From the NCBI GenBank assembly GCA_913009765.1, contig CAJVYT010000317.1, positions 1 to 5,264 on the forward strand: a DNA stretch of 5,264 nucleotides, read 5' to 3'. Shown here piece by piece: positions 5,150 through 5,264 of this stretch; positions within the stretch are counted from its first letter, which is position 1; each line of letters starts with the position of its first letter. The stretch comes from an uncultured candidate division Zixibacteria bacterium (GTDB lineage: Bacteria; Zixibacteria; MSB-5A5; GN15; FEB-12). The notes under the pieces are model-generated. The model was given only the letters and a program-made list of their open reading frames with translations, was not told the origin of the DNA and searched no databases. A program made the translations under genes and the position numbers.

Positions 5150-5264
5150 AAAAAAAAAAAACACAACACGATGAAGACAACTGAACACTCCCTCTCGCAC
5201 TCAGAACACTGTCACATTGTTACTCTCAGTCAGAGATGCCGGTCGCCTGTTGGTATCATCGTTC
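5150..5264. other. Poly-A and low-quality read tail after adapter
   Basis: Twelve A (5150-5161) follow the adapter end directly, as in reads that run past the library molecule. The remaining 103 bases resemble no gene. Near the end, GGTCGCC (5241-5247) and GTATCAT (5253-5259) recall the P5 terminus, so part of this tail may be a degraded second pass of adapter sequence. I infer that it is not genomic. Confidence 0.85.

Overview
This window is a contig from an uncultured-type bacterium of the FCB (Fibrobacteres-Chlorobi-Bacteroidetes) group, carrying untrimmed sequencing adapters at both ends. The lineage call rests on two secreted proteins that end in the YPNPFNP-type C-terminal sorting domain of the type IX secretion system (T9SS), on AT-rich DNA, and on the arrangement of dockerin and cohesin-like domains. 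A Cloacimonadota-, Ignavibacteria- or Zixibacteria-like source fits best. The phylum cannot be fixed from this sequence alone.

Layout. Positions 1-111 are not biological: noise and a poly-T run, then the complete Illumina TruSeq P7 adapter with index 25. Positions 112-553 hold no convincing gene but contain a cluster of palindromes. The most striking is an inverted pair of REP-like units (319-384) whose stems differ by three fully compensated base pairs. A DUF4416 family gene lies on the minus strand (554-1108). A divergent intergenic region of about 390 bases carries a good sigma70-like promoter, a leader hairpin and a short palindrome. Two plus-strand genes for exported proteins follow (1498-3357 and 3421-4170), separated by a strong hairpin. 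After an AT-rich gap comes the 5' half of murA (4412-5091), cut off where the Illumina universal (P5) adapter begins at 5092. Positions 5150-5264 are poly-A and low-quality read tail.

How the genes relate. The two exported proteins probably form a unit. They share orientation, ribosome-binding-site layout, cohesin-like modules and a homologous T9SS C-terminal domain. The first also carries a dockerin pair, so the locus encodes both halves of a possible cohesin-dockerin interaction at the cell surface. No enzyme domain is visible in either protein, so a structural, adhesive or scaffolding role is more likely than catalysis. DUF4416 and murA are ordinary cellular genes with no evident functional link to the pair.

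Caution. Any protein predicted across 1-111 or 5092-5264 is an artefact, and the stop codon that seems to end murA is adapter sequence.
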